Shown here piece by piece: positions 1 through 9,977 of a DNA stretch of 64,000 nucleotides. Every line of letters begins with the position of its first letter. Position 1 is the stretch's first letter. The position numbers were made by a program, and so were the translations under genes. This stretch comes from CAJXTB01 sp047626195 (GTDB lineage: Bacteria; Myxococcota_A; UBA796; GCA-2862545), in contig JBLHSN010000001.1 in assembly GCA_047626195.1 (NCBI GenBank), positions 7,160 through 71,159 on the forward strand, given 5' to 3'. A model generated the notes under the pieces. It was given only the letters and a program-made list of their open reading frames with translations. It ran no database searches and was not told the DNA's origin.

Positions 1-171
1 AACAAGATTGGGCAGATGCGCGAGCTCGGGATCAATGTTGAGGGGCGGATTCCACATGTGATGCCGTTGACTCCCGAGAACGCGGACTACCTGCGCACGA
101 AGGTAGAGCGGTCGGGTCACCTGATTGAGCAAGCGGACCTCGTACTTCCCAACGCCACAGACCAAGCGTAG
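1..171 (+). CDS. ribA: GTP cyclohydrolase II, C-terminal fragment
   Basis: Only the last 56 codons are present, open from the left edge of the window to a TAG at 169-171. The fragment has the closing signature of the RibA fold: an NKIGQMRELGI segment, an R-x-P turn, then N-x-x-YLRTK followed four residues later by GHLI. RibA opens the imidazole ring of GTP in the first step of riboflavin synthesis, in the cytoplasm. The upstream part is outside the window, so it is unknown whether this is stand-alone RibA or a RibBA fusion with DHBP synthase. A GC-rich hairpin follows the stop at once, which suggests that this is the last gene of its transcript. Confidence 0.75.
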   Translation, partial: NKIGQMRELGINVEGRIPHVMPLTPENADYLRTKVERSGHLIEQADLVLPNATDQA

Positions 172-590
172 CCTCGTTGCGCTGCCTCCGGGCGGCGCGA
201 CGTTGGGCATTTGAGTGCTGCTGCGGGAGTTGTGTAGGGACTGTTCGTCACATGCTGACATGCGCGGCTGGTACGGAGTTCGGTCTCGCTGGGGTGTAGG
301 AACCACTGGACGATGTGCCTGTCTACCGTCGTAACTGGTACCGCTGTCCTCCTAGGGGTCCTCCTCGGCGGCTTGACCATGAGGTCCGTCAGCAAGAGTC
401 CACCCGCGGACGTAGCCTCGGCGCCGTCACTGGGCCTCCGGCCAATTGGCAGGCGGAATGCTGCTGCGTAGATGGTGAACCGTGCACCACCGAATGGCAC
501 ATTGCGCGTGGGCATGGCAACCAGATGGTCATCACCATCCTTCCTGTGAGCCTTGGCTTGAGTGAGTCGCAGGCACGTTTCATGGTTTGA
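172..590 (+). other. Gene-poor stretch upstream of decayed sensor kinase
   Basis: Apart from the hairpin at 176-201 I see no convincing intact gene. A short plus-strand frame from ATG 313 encodes a hydrophobic start (VLLGVLLGGL) and stops after about 52 residues. A second frame ends at TGA 588-590 and continues in phase into sequence resembling a histidine kinase dimerisation helix. The stretch may be the eroded N-terminal part of the sensor kinase remnant that follows. Confidence 0.3.
176..201 (+). terminator. Hairpin after ribA, probable terminator
   Basis: An 11-bp GC-rich stem (176-186 with 191-201, two G-T pairs) closes a TCCG loop five bases after the ribA stop. No clear T-run follows, so it may be a weak or factor-assisted terminator. 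Confidence 0.45.
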
Positions 591-764
591 CTTCGCGAGC
601 CTTTGATGACGCTTGTGGGTACGGTGGAGGAACTCAAGCGACGCCAGCTGTCGTCCGATGTCTGCGACAAACTACGGTTAGTCGCTCGCAGCACCATGAT
701 GGTGACGGATGTCTTGGACCACGATGGTGGGGGCGAAGTCGTCGGAGCGGATGGCCGCGAGTGA
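591..764 (+). pseudogene. Remnant of a histidine kinase HisKA segment
   Basis: From 591 the frame reads LREPLMTLVGTVEELKRRQL and continues to a helix containing DKLRLVARS and MMVTDVLDH before a TGA at 762-764. This pattern (L-R-x-P-L, amphipathic helix, VLDH) resembles the end of an H-box and the two-helix hairpin of HisKA domains. The phosphoacceptor His is not visible: an in-frame TGA (588-590) sits where the H-box should begin. No HATPase domain follows, and the next ORF, in another frame, starts directly with a receiver domain. I infer a hybrid kinase gene that lost its catalytic core by deletion and frameshift. The match is by eye and modest. Confidence 0.4.
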
Positions 765-1482
765 TTTGCTGGTGCATCCGGGACGTTCGCAACGGTGTGT
801 ACTGGTCGTCGAAGACAACGACGTCAACGCCGTCATCTTGCGCCGTAGCTTGACCAATCTGGGGCTCGATTCACACCGGGCTGTTGACGGAACTCAGGCG
901 TTAAGGGCGCTGCGGGAGTTTCTGTTCGACGCGGTTCTGATGGACTGTCAGATGCTGGTAATGGATGGCTATGAAGCCACTCAGCGCATACGAGCAACAC
1001 CAAGTCTCGCCCACCTTCCGGTGACTGCGCAATCCCGAATGGATGACCACTTGACCAAGCCGGTACGACTAGAAGAGCTTCGGGCTGTTTTAGAGGCGTG
1101 GGTCGGACCGATGCAGGTCACCCACAGTATTGCTGGCCAATACGCGGTGAATTTCGACACCCTCGACCGGCTGCGAGCACTTCTCGTAGCCGAATTTGAC
1201 GCGACGGTTCGGCTGTTCTTGACGGATGCTGGGGGTGCATTGACGGTCGTAGAGGAAGTCTTCGAATCCGGCGACTGGGAACAGTTGGGACGAGCCGCGC
1301 ACTCTCTGAAGTCGACGTCTGCATACGTTGGCGCCACGTCTGTGTCCGAGACCTGTTCGCGCATCGTGCAGCAAGCACGAGACCAGAAGGCTCACCAGAT
1401 GGATGCGATGCTCTTGGGACTGCGCAGGGGTGTGGAGGTGGCTTCGGCAGCGTTGAAAGACCAGCTCGGTCGCGCTCACTGA
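709..1482 (+). CDS. Receiver-Hpt phosphorelay protein, probably a damaged hybrid kinase tail
   Basis: The 257-residue ORF contains a receiver domain (VLVVEDNDVN acidic pocket; phosphoacceptor Asp in VLMDCQM; conserved Lys in LTKPV) and a C-terminal Hpt domain with the phosphorylatable His in AHSLKST. The receiver is abnormal: the stretch between the conserved Thr/Ala (VTA) and MDDHLTKP is about 15 residues short, removing most of alpha-4 and beta-5, so folding is doubtful. The start is uncertain (ATG 709 or ATG 751), and the HisKA-like remnant lies just upstream in another frame. It is convergent with a second, nonsense-riddled hybrid kinase ending at 1503. It is probably a pseudogene piece, although the Hpt domain alone could still fold. 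Confidence 0.55.
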   Translation: MSWTTMVGAKSSERMAASDLLVHPGRSQRCVLVVEDNDVNAVILRRSLTNLGLDSHRAVDGTQALRALREFLFDAVLMDCQMLVMDGYEATQRIRATPSLAHLPVTAQSRMDDHLTKPVRLEELRAVLEAWVGPMQVTHSIAGQYAVNFDTLDRLRALLVAEFDATVRLFLTDAGGALTVVEEVFESGDWEQLGRAAHSLKSTSAYVGATSVSETCSRIVQQARDQKAHQMDAMLLGLRRGVEVASAALKDQLGRAH

Positions 1483-1502
1483 ACTACCGTAGATGAGGGC
1501 CG

Positions 1503-3704
<2,202 letters not shown>

Positions 3705-3787
3705 TTTGCCTCCAACCCTCAGTCTACGTCAAAGCAATTGCATCACGTAGGTGACGCGCTTGGCAGGCACCGGTGTCCAACGGAATC

Positions 3788-3795
3788 AAGGAGGT
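3788..3795 (+). promoter_or_regulatory. Ribosome binding site fixing the start at 3799
   Basis: AAGGAGGT is a near-perfect anti-16S match just before ATG 3799. It favours this start over the in-frame ATG at 3751, which would put 16 non-hydrophobic residues before the signal peptide. Confidence 0.75.
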
Positions 3796-3798
3796 CAT

Positions 3799-4986
3799 AT
3801 GACACGGTCGCTACTCGGTTTGGCAGCTCTCTTCGCACTGCCCGCTTGGGCCCAAGAACCAGCAGCAGAGGCGCTTACGCCGTACGAGACTGTGGTCGAA
3901 CGACCGCTCGGTGCAACGGCCCCCGTTTCGTCGTCATCTCTTGACGTGGCGGAGGCTAGCGGCCAGTCCGCGGTTGCGCCCGCCGCCGGCGCGTCAGAGG
4001 TGGCGGCCTATGGGGCCGCGATGTCCAATGCCCAACGAAGTGCACAGGCAGACCCCACACCGGGGCTGAAAGAGCCGTCTGTGGTGGCAGGGAGTCCCCA
4101 CAGCATTGTTGTTCCAGCAGCTCGCCAACCGGTCAGCGAGTCGCCGTGGGCGCAAGCGGTGGCGGTACAGCCGGTGAGCGGAAGTTCCAGCCGTGCAGCG
4201 AAGCCTGCTGTTCCAGGTGAGCCAAGCCCCCTTGGAAAGGCCGGGCCCGAAGCAACGTCGACGTTGGCGTCCCCGGTCCCCCCCCCACCCGTTGCTGCGC
4301 CCGTGGCATCACCGCCGCTTGCGGTCTCGTTGGATACGTCTAGTCGCCAAGCGCGTCCGTTTACAGCCCCAGGCGATGTGCAGTATGCCTCCCCCACGCA
4401 GCAATCAGCAGCCGTCACCACAGAGTTCCAGTCGGCTCCGGGCGGTTCGGTCGCAAAGCCAAGTGGTTCCGTCCCGCGTGAGCAGGCGCGTCGGGAGCGA
4501 CGGGAGCAACGAACCGTGTTCGGTCCTCGTCGGCATACTGGCTTTGTCGGCCTTTACGGTGGCGGGTCGCTCGGTGCGCCTGGCTTTGGTGGACCGAGTT
4601 CGGGCGCGTTGGAAATTGGAGCCCTCATTGGTGGATCGCTTCGTCTCGGAGCGGAGTTTCGCGGTCTGTCCTACGGTCGCTCTGGGCCAGATGTGCGGCT
4701 TGCTTCCAGCGGCTTTGTCATCGGATGGGCTTTTAAGACTCGGGCCATCGTTCATCCAACCGCTGACGTGGTGCTGGGCGCGGGCTTGGTGTCTCACCAG
4801 AACGGCGATGTGATTGGTGGAGTGGGGGTCACGGCTCTACGTGGCGGCGCCGAGTTGAACCTCACGCGTAGCGTTCGCCTGACCGCGTCGGTTGGCTGGC
4901 GAGGCATCGCCGCTTCCAATTCCGACGTGCGTCGCGACTTGAACGGTCTTGAGGGGCTGGTCGGCGTCCGAGTGGGCTGGTTCTAG
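3799..4986 (+). CDS. Exported Pro/Ala-rich protein with C-terminal outer-membrane barrel-like domain
   Basis: Starting at ATG 3799 the 395-residue product begins with a signal peptide (hydrophobic LLGLAALFAL, cleavage near AWA-Q). Residues about 25-235 are a low-complexity Ala/Pro/Ser-rich linker. After an Arg-rich patch (QARRERREQR), the last 140 or so residues alternate Gly and aromatic or hydrophobic residues (GFVGLYGGGSLG, GGSLRLGAEFRGL, VRLTASVGW) and end in Phe, the pattern of a small outer-membrane beta-barrel. I do not recognise the family. The linker could span periplasm or peptidoglycan. It stands alone between a decayed kinase and tRNA genes, and no terminator is obvious after it. 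Confidence 0.7.
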   Translation: MTRSLLGLAALFALPAWAQEPAAEALTPYETVVERPLGATAPVSSSSLDVAEASGQSAVAPAAGASEVAAYGAAMSNAQRSAQADPTPGLKEPSVVAGSPHSIVVPAARQPVSESPWAQAVAVQPVSGSSSRAAKPAVPGEPSPLGKAGPEATSTLASPVPPPPVAAPVASPPLAVSLDTSSRQARPFTAPGDVQYASPTQQSAAVTTEFQSAPGGSVAKPSGSVPREQARRERREQRTVFGPRRHTGFVGLYGGGSLGAPGFGGPSSGALEIGALIGGSLRLGAEFRGLSYGRSGPDVRLASSGFVIGWAFKTRAIVHPTADVVLGAGLVSHQNGDVIGGVGVTALRGGAELNLTRSVRLTASVGWRGIAASNSDVRRDLNGLEGLVGVRVGWF

Positions 4987-5032
4987 GCCCTAGGCAGCGG
5001 TTCGGGGGCATCATCCACTGGACCCTGCAGCC

Positions 5033-5041
5033 TGTGGATAA
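5033..5041. other. Single perfect DnaA-box sequence in an intergenic stretch
   Basis: TGTGGATAA, the complement of TTATCCACA, lies in the 200-base gap after the barrel gene. About 60 bases downstream is a T-tract followed by the palindrome TTCGCGCGAA. No second exact box was seen nearby, so this is more likely a lone DnaA site or chance than an origin. Confidence 0.3.
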
Positions 5042-5187
5042 CTTTATGGATTTCTTGGGCACGACTTGTGGGGGATTTCCCGTGATCGTGCTTAAAACTT
5101 TTTTTTCGCGCGAAAGTTGCGAAAAACACCCGTTCAATCGTTGTGGACGATCCTGGGGACTTGACAGCCCGAGACAGTCCCAAAATA

Positions 5188-5220
5188 CAAAAAACCCCCA
5201 AGGAGAACCTTGAGGGGTTT
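5188..5220 (-). terminator. Rho-independent terminator after the second tRNA-Gly
   Basis: On the minus strand an AAACCCC...GGGGGTTT stem with one bulged base is followed by a run of six Ts. It lies just 3' of the tRNA-Gly at 5228-5303 and ends its transcript. Confidence 0.75.
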
Positions 5221-5227
5221 CGGTGTA

Positions 5228-5303
5228 TGGAGCGGGCGACGAGACTCGAACTCGCGACATCCAGCATGGCAAGCTGGTGCTCTACCAACTGAGCTACACC
5301 CGC
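5228..5303 (-). tRNA. tRNA-Gly(GCC)
   Basis: A 76-nt cloverleaf is readable on the minus strand: acceptor GCGGGTG pairing with CGCCCGC, D-arm TAGCTCAGTTGGTAGAGCA, anticodon loop with GCC, T-arm GAGTTCGAGTCTC, and an encoded CCA end. It is identical to the copy at 5490-5565. It reads the abundant GGC and GGT Gly codons. Confidence 0.95.
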
Positions 5304-5451
5304 AGAGCGCCGGCGCTGTAATCCGTCTGTGCGCGGTGTCCACTAACCGACCGTCGCTGTTTCCAGACAATGGCGTGCGCTTGTCTGGGCGAGGCTGACT
5401 GCACCCCAAAACAGCGCCGCTGTGACAGCCAAATACAGTCCTGAAACGCAA

Positions 5452-5483
5452 CAAGCCCCTCAAGGTGAACCTTGAGGGGCTTG
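5452..5483 (-). terminator. Hairpin after the first tRNA-Gly
   Basis: A perfect 14-bp stem (5452-5465 with 5470-5483) lies immediately 3' of the tRNA at 5490-5565. The following T-run is poor, so it may act as an attenuator or a processing signal rather than a full terminator. Confidence 0.5.
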
Positions 5484-5489
5484 GGTGTA

Positions 5490-5565
5490 TGGAGCGGGCG
5501 ACGAGACTCGAACTCGCGACATCCAGCATGGCAAGCTGGTGCTCTACCAACTGAGCTACACCCGC
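5490..5565 (-). tRNA. tRNA-Gly(GCC), second copy
   Basis: This is identical in sequence to the tRNA at 5228-5303 (76 nt, GCC anticodon, encoded CCA). The flanks are similar too, including the hairpin 3' of each copy and a TCCACTA motif 5' of each, which points to a tandem duplication of a unit of about 262 bp. It begins 24 bases after the pyrD stop codon on the same strand, so read-through from pyrD is possible. Confidence 0.95.
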
Positions 5566-5588
5566 AGAGCGCCGGCATTATAATTCGT

Positions 5589-6650
5589 CTAGCCGCTGTG
5601 TCCACTATTATCGATTGCTTTGGTTGGGGGACTCACTGCATTGTGACCGTCGCGCCGTAGGCGGCGGATGAGGCCCGGTCCCTGAAAAATCAGAGACGAA
5701 TACAGCTGTACGGCAACGCAGCCAGCATCCAATAAATCTTCCACCTGGGTCGCAGTTTCGATGCCTCCCACTCCCACCACGGGGATGCGTCCTGCTGAGG
5801 CGGCCAAGGCGACTTGGATTCGGTCGCGTGCGAAGGGCCACAGCGGAGCACCGGACATTCCGCCGCCTTGGTTGGGGTCGGCGATCAGGAGGTCTCGGCG
5901 GATGGTGGTGTTCGTGGCGATGATGGCGTCAATGCCCGCAACGTGGGCGAGCTCAACAGCGTCATGGATGGCTTCGTCTGTGAGGTCCGGTGCGAGCTTC
6001 AACGCGGTGGGGGTGCCGTTGGCCGCTGCGAGGACGGCGTCTAAGATGCGACGCAGAGGCTCTGCGTCCTGCAAGGACCGCAAGCCAGGCGTATTGGGCG
6101 AGCTGACGTTGACCGTAAAGTAGTCAGCGACGTCTGCTAAGCGACGCGTTGATGTTGCGTAGTCCTGTGCAGCGTCTTCCAAGGGCGTGATCTTGCTCTT
6201 GCCGATGTTGGCGCCCACCGGCACGCTCGGCCAGTGTCCACGGCTCTTGAGGCGTTCCATATCGGCTGCGAGGGCAGCGCTGCCACCGTTGTTGAACCCC
6301 ATGCGATTGATGATGGCGCGCTGGTCGACCAAGCGGAACATGCGCGGCTTGGGGTTGCCGACTTGAGGATGTGCGGTGACCGTGCCGATCTCTATGAAGC
6401 CAAATCCCAGAGCGGGCCAGAAGGGGATGGCCACGCCGTCCTTGTCCAATCCCGCCGCCAAACCAATGGGACTCGGCAGCGTATGGCCAAACAGTTGGGT
6501 GGGCCGAGCGGGAGCGCCGCACAGAGGACGCGCCAGCGCGCCGAGTAGGCGGGGTGCCGACCCCAGCACTCGAAGCGTCAGGTGATGGGCGGTCTCAGCG
6601 TCCAGTGAGAACAGCAACGGCCGACCTAGGGCCCACAGTGCGTCCATCAT
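5589..6650 (-). CDS. pyrD: Dihydroorotate dehydrogenase (quinone), class 2
   Basis: The product (353 residues from ATG 6650) oxidises dihydroorotate to orotate with FMN and passes electrons to membrane quinone. Seen: the class 2 N-terminal segment (TAHHLTLRVL), FMN-site GLAAGLDKDG, the GNPKPRMFRL and INRMGFNN motifs, the catalytic Ser in VNVSSPNTPGLRSLQ, ATNTT, and the C-terminal GVGGI phosphate-binding loop. The start codon lies in ATGATGG, which overlaps the TGA of the upstream phosphatidyltransferase gene, so the two are translationally coupled (ATG 6650 or 6647). pyrE lies further upstream at 12.0-12.5 kb on the same strand. Confidence 0.95.
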   Translation of the reverse strand: MMDALWALGRPLLFSLDAETAHHLTLRVLGSAPRLLGALARPLCGAPARPTQLFGHTLPSPIGLAAGLDKDGVAIPFWPALGFGFIEIGTVTAHPQVGNPKPRMFRLVDQRAIINRMGFNNGGSAALAADMERLKSRGHWPSVPVGANIGKSKITPLEDAAQDYATSTRRLADVADYFTVNVSSPNTPGLRSLQDAEPLRRILDAVLAAANGTPTALKLAPDLTDEAIHDAVELAHVAGIDAIIATNTTIRRDLLIADPNQGGGMSGAPLWPFARDRIQVALAASAGRIPVVGVGGIETATQVEDLLDAGCVAVQLYSSLIFQGPGLIRRLRRDGHNAVSPPTKAIDNSGHSG

Positions 6651-7255
6651 CCTCGCTTCTTCCGCAGCGGCCTGTTCTCCCATGCGTCACGGAGCGTGGG
6701 GAGGTTGCCGCGGAAGTAGTCGAAGAATGACGCGACAGTTACCAGGGTAATGAAGAACATCAGCCAGTAAGGCACGTTTTCGAGGGGCCATGCGGGGAAT
6801 AGCGCTTGGAGGACGATGACCGCCATGATGAGCTGGGTGCCGACACCTTGAACGACTGCTTTGATCTTACCCGTTGGGCGAGCGTCAATGATGACGTCTC
6901 GGGTTGCAGCAACCGTCCGAAAGAACGAGATGGCAGCGTCTCTGTAGAAAATCGCTAGGACCATCCACAGACTGGCGACGTCAATGGCGTACAAGCCCAA
7001 GAAGATGGTGTACCGACAGAATGCGTCGCTAAATGGGTCGTACAGCTTGCCGAAATCCGTGACCAGCTTGTAGCGGCGGGCAATCCAACCATCCAGCAGG
7101 TCAGACAGCTCTAATAGCAGCGCGAGGACGGCCGCAGCGACGGTCCACCATACACTTCCGCCGTTGTGGCCAGTCACAAGCAGAGCCACAGCGACTGGTG
7201 CTAGCGGCAGACGCAGCGAGGTCACTAGGTTGGGGTCGATGGGGGCGCGATCCAT
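6647..7255 (-). CDS. CDP-alcohol phosphatidyltransferase (PgsA-like)
   Basis: A membrane enzyme of the CDP-OH-P transferase family, which attaches an alcohol head group (often glycerol-3-phosphate) to CDP-diacylglycerol. The metal-binding signature D-x-x-D-G-x-x-A-R-x(8)-G-x(3)-D-x(3)-D is complete in SDLLDGWIARR...DFGKLYDPFSD. Several hydrophobic segments follow (LWMVLAIFY, LIMAVIVLQALF, WLMFFITLVTV). The start at ATG 7255 (202 residues) is chosen because the conserved fold begins soon after; ATG 7267 is also possible and neither has a strong ribosome site. The gene is flanked by a second family member and overlaps pyrD. Substrate unknown; it could be a phosphatidylglycerophosphate, phosphatidylinositol-type or related synthase. 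Confidence 0.8.
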   Translation of the reverse strand: MDRAPIDPNLVTSLRLPLAPVAVALLVTGHNGGSVWWTVAAAVLALLLELSDLLDGWIARRYKLVTDFGKLYDPFSDAFCRYTIFLGLYAIDVASLWMVLAIFYRDAAISFFRTVAATRDVIIDARPTGKIKAVVQGVGTQLIMAVIVLQALFPAWPLENVPYWLMFFITLVTVASFFDYFRGNLPTLRDAWENRPLRKKRG

Positions 7256-7274
7256 AAAGGCGAGCATAGCGTGA

Positions 7275-7808
7275 TTAGGGCAGCGCGGCTGGGCCGTGGC
7301 GCAGGTAGTTGATGGCGGCGGCGATGTTGAAGCCAATGCACACCCATGCGACATGGCTTCCGACGGCCTGCCAGTCGATGTCGAGCCACGGGCCGTGGAA
7401 CAGAAGTAGGCCCAGGGCAGTGGCTTCGAGGCTCACAGCGACTCGCCCAGCGAGGTTGACGTCGAAGACGCGCCCGGAGCGTCGAGCGGAAATGAACACC
7501 ACTCCGGTGACGATGTCCCGGAAGATGAGGAGTGCCGCGACCCATCCGCTGACCCATCCGGCTCCCCAGAGTCCAATCCAGGTGATGTTCGTGAGGACCT
7601 TGTCGCTAATGGGGTCCAGCCACCGTCCGAGCTCGCCGGTCGCCTGAAGCGCCCGCGCCAATGCACCGTCTACAAGGTCTGTAAGCATGGCGAGGGCGAA
7701 TATCGGAAACGCCCATCGGCTTGGCTCGCCGACCAGCAGCAGGAACGCAACAACGAGGCCGGCGACGCCCCGACTTGCGGTGACTGCATTGGGTAAGTGA
7801 CGCAGCAA
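7275..7808 (-). CDS. Second CDP-alcohol phosphatidyltransferase
   Basis: The family signature is present as TDLVDGALARA...GELGRWLDPISDK, with hydrophobic helices before and after (GLVVAFLLLV, WVAALLIFRDIVTGVVF, AVSLEATALGLLLF). I place the start at TTG 7808 (177 residues), seven bases after AAAGG, because longer versions run into the nadB promoter region without conserved sequence. The stop is 20 bases before the other phosphatidyltransferase. Having two adjacent paralogs suggests two different head groups, for example phosphatidylglycerophosphate in one and another alcohol phosphate in the other. Sequence alone does not tell which. Confidence 0.75.
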   Translation of the reverse strand: MLRHLPNAVTASRGVAGLVVAFLLLVGEPSRWAFPIFALAMLTDLVDGALARALQATGELGRWLDPISDKVLTNITWIGLWGAGWVSGWVAALLIFRDIVTGVVFISARRSGRVFDVNLAGRVAVSLEATALGLLLFHGPWLDIDWQAVGSHVAWVCIGFNIAAAINYLRHGPAALP

Positions 7809-7865
7809 TCGGGAGCCTTTGGTTGGGCGAAAAGTAGGATAGGGACCGCTCCCAGAGAGGTTTCT

Positions 7866-9482
7866 ATGTCTAATTACACGGATACGCTGGTCATCGGATC
7901 CGGTGCCGCCGGTATGTTCTTTGCTCTCAAGGCCGCTGAACACGGGAAGGTGTCGGTCATCACGAAGACCGAAGAGGTCGAAGAGAGCAACAGCCGCTAC
8001 GCCCAAGGTGGCATTGCGGCGGTGTGGTCGGGTGACGACTCATTCGACAACCACATCTCCGACACGCTTGTTGCGGGGGCTGGGCTGTGCCGGCGTGAGG
8101 CGGTGGAGTTGACCGTGCGCACCGGACCCGAGCGAGTTCGCGAGCTCATTGAGATTGGCACTGCCTTTACGGCGTCTAACGACAACCCAGACGAGTACTC
8201 TCTGCACCGTGAAGGCGGGCACAGTCACCGGCGAATTCTGCACGCCGATGACCTGACTGGTGCCGAGATTATTCGTGCGCTGCATGCGCGCTGCGCCGAG
8301 CATCCCAACATTACGGTCATGGGGGAGCACACGGCTATCGACATCATCACAGCGGGTTGGCTTGCACGCCGCAGCGGCGCCATTCCCCCCGTGAAAGACC
8401 GCGCTCTTGGCGCCTACGTGCTCAATAGCGGGACCAACGAGGTGGAGGCGTGGGCTGCTTCCATTGTTGTGCTGGCAACCGGTGGAGCCGGAAAGGTCTA
8501 CCAATATACGACAAATCCCCCCATTGCGACCGGCGACGGGATTGCCATGGCGTGGCGTGCCGGTGCAGAAGTGGCGAACATGGAGTTCGTGCAGTTCCAC
8601 CCTACCGCCCTGTACCATCATAAGCTGACCAGCTTCCTCATCAGCGAAGCCCTGCGTGGAGATGGTGGCGTACTGATTCTGCCGAATGGCGAGCCATTCA
8701 TGGAGCGGTACGACGAGCGCAAGGACCTCGCGCCGCGTGACGTTGTGGCTAGGGCCATCGACAACGAACTGAAAGAGAAGGGGCTTGACTGCGTCTACTT
8801 AGACATGCGGCATCTGTCTGCAGACGAGCTTGAGCGCCGCTATCCGAACATCGACAAGGCTCTGAAGTCGGTCGGCATCGACATGTCAAAAGACCCCATC
8901 CCGGTGGTCCCTGCTGCGCACTATTTCTGCGGCGGCGTTCGCGTGGACCTCAACGGAGCCACGAGTGTGCGCAACCTGTATGCGATTGGTGAGACCAGCT
9001 GTACGGGGCTTCACGGCGCGAACCGCTTGGCATCGAACTCACTGCTCGAAGCGATTGTCTACGCGCAGGCTGCGTGCAACCAGATTGTGGCCACTCGTGG
9101 GGAAGACGAGCCTGTTCTCGACCTGCCGATGTGGGAAGTTGGCAGTGCGGCTGACAGTGATGAGCAGGTCATCATTCAGCAGACTTGGGGCGAAATCCGA
9201 CGGTTCATGTGGAACTACGTCGGTATTGTACGAACACATCGTCGGCTCAAGCGGGCCGAGCGCCGGATTGCACTCGTCCAAGATGAAATCCAGAAGTACT
9301 ACTGGGACTTCAAGATCACAGCGGACCTTATCGAGCTTCGCAACTTGGCTACAACAGCACAGCTGGTTGTGCGCTGTGCGTTGCTGAGGCGAGAGAGCCG
9401 CGGGCTGCACTACACGCTGGATTTCCCCGAGTCAGACGGGCGCTTCATTCGGGATACCGTCATCCAGAACACCCGGTACTAG
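7866..9482 (+). CDS. nadB: L-aspartate oxidase
   Basis: A 538-residue FAD enzyme that converts L-aspartate to iminoaspartate for quinolinate and NAD synthesis in the cytoplasm. Seen: N-terminal dinucleotide fold GSGAAGMFFALKAA, the family motif SRYAQGGIAAVW, the substrate/FAD region REGGHSHRRILHADD, QFHPTALYH, and AAHYFCGGVRVD followed by YAIGETSCTGLHGANRLASNS. A helical C-terminal domain follows. The start at ATG 7866 is supported by GAGAGG five bases upstream and by position just before the FAD motif; an upstream in-frame start would overlap the divergent phosphatidyltransferase. No nadA or nadC lies nearby. Confidence 0.93.
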   Translation: MSNYTDTLVIGSGAAGMFFALKAAEHGKVSVITKTEEVEESNSRYAQGGIAAVWSGDDSFDNHISDTLVAGAGLCRREAVELTVRTGPERVRELIEIGTAFTASNDNPDEYSLHREGGHSHRRILHADDLTGAEIIRALHARCAEHPNITVMGEHTAIDIITAGWLARRSGAIPPVKDRALGAYVLNSGTNEVEAWAASIVVLATGGAGKVYQYTTNPPIATGDGIAMAWRAGAEVANMEFVQFHPTALYHHKLTSFLISEALRGDGGVLILPNGEPFMERYDERKDLAPRDVVARAIDNELKEKGLDCVYLDMRHLSADELERRYPNIDKALKSVGIDMSKDPIPVVPAAHYFCGGVRVDLNGATSVRNLYAIGETSCTGLHGANRLASNSLLEAIVYAQAACNQIVATRGEDEPVLDLPMWEVGSAADSDEQVIIQQTWGEIRRFMWNYVGIVRTHRRLKRAERRIALVQDEIQKYYWDFKITADLIELRNLATTAQLVVRCALLRRESRGLHYTLDFPESDGRFIRDTVIQNTRY

Positions 9483-9554
9483 GCCCGCGACTGATGAGCG
9501 AAGATGGCTAGAGCCCGGACCGCCCAACGCGCCATGGGTGAGGCGGTTGGTACC

Positions 9555-9977
9555 CTAGTCTCGGCGGAAGGGCAGGACATCCCCCTTCTTTGTTGGCGGC
9601 TCCGGAGCTTCGCTGTCCTCAACTTCAGAGGACACGAAACGGATGTCGGTGTACCCACACATCTGACAGCTTTCCTGAACGCGGACCAGCCGTTGCCCGG
9701 GCGGATCGGGCAGTCGCTCGCCCACGGTCTGAAGGGCGCCACGGCCGCATCGAGGGCAGAAAGCGAACCGGTTCCTGACTCCGCGGGACAGCACCTCTGC
9801 GTTCGGACAGCTAGGGCAGGCCAAGACCTCGTAGGTGTGCAGGCCGTCGGGAGCCGCCAACACGTCGAGGGCAGTACCACAGTCCTTGCAGGCACGGTTA
9901 CGCCGCAAGAACCAGGCACCCACGAACACGGCACCCAGGGTGAGACCGGCTACGGTCGCGACAGTCACGTGCAGCAA
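9555..9977 (-). CDS. Membrane-anchored zinc-ribbon protein
   Basis: The 140-residue product has one N-terminal membrane helix (VATVAGLTLGAVFVGAWFL) and a cytoplasm-facing RRNR. Four Cys pairs follow: CKDCG, CPSC, CPRCG and CQMCG, giving two probable zinc ribbons. The start at TTG 9977 is backed by GGAGG seven bases upstream and overlaps the end of the M24 peptidase gene by 13 bases, indicating coupling. The family is not recognised. It may handle or sense proteins or nucleic acid at the membrane, but nothing in the sequence decides this. Confidence 0.75.
   Translation of the reverse strand: MLHVTVATVAGLTLGAVFVGAWFLRRNRACKDCGTALDVLAAPDGLHTYEVLACPSCPNAEVLSRGVRNRFAFCPRCGRGALQTVGERLPDPPGQRLVRVQESCQMCGYTDIRFVSSEVEDSEAPEPPTKKGDVLPFRRD

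Noticed and set aside
9479..9934. Minus-strand ORF of 151 codons
   Set aside because: It is a shadow of the zinc-ribbon gene, whose Cys pairs and ribosome site are convincing.
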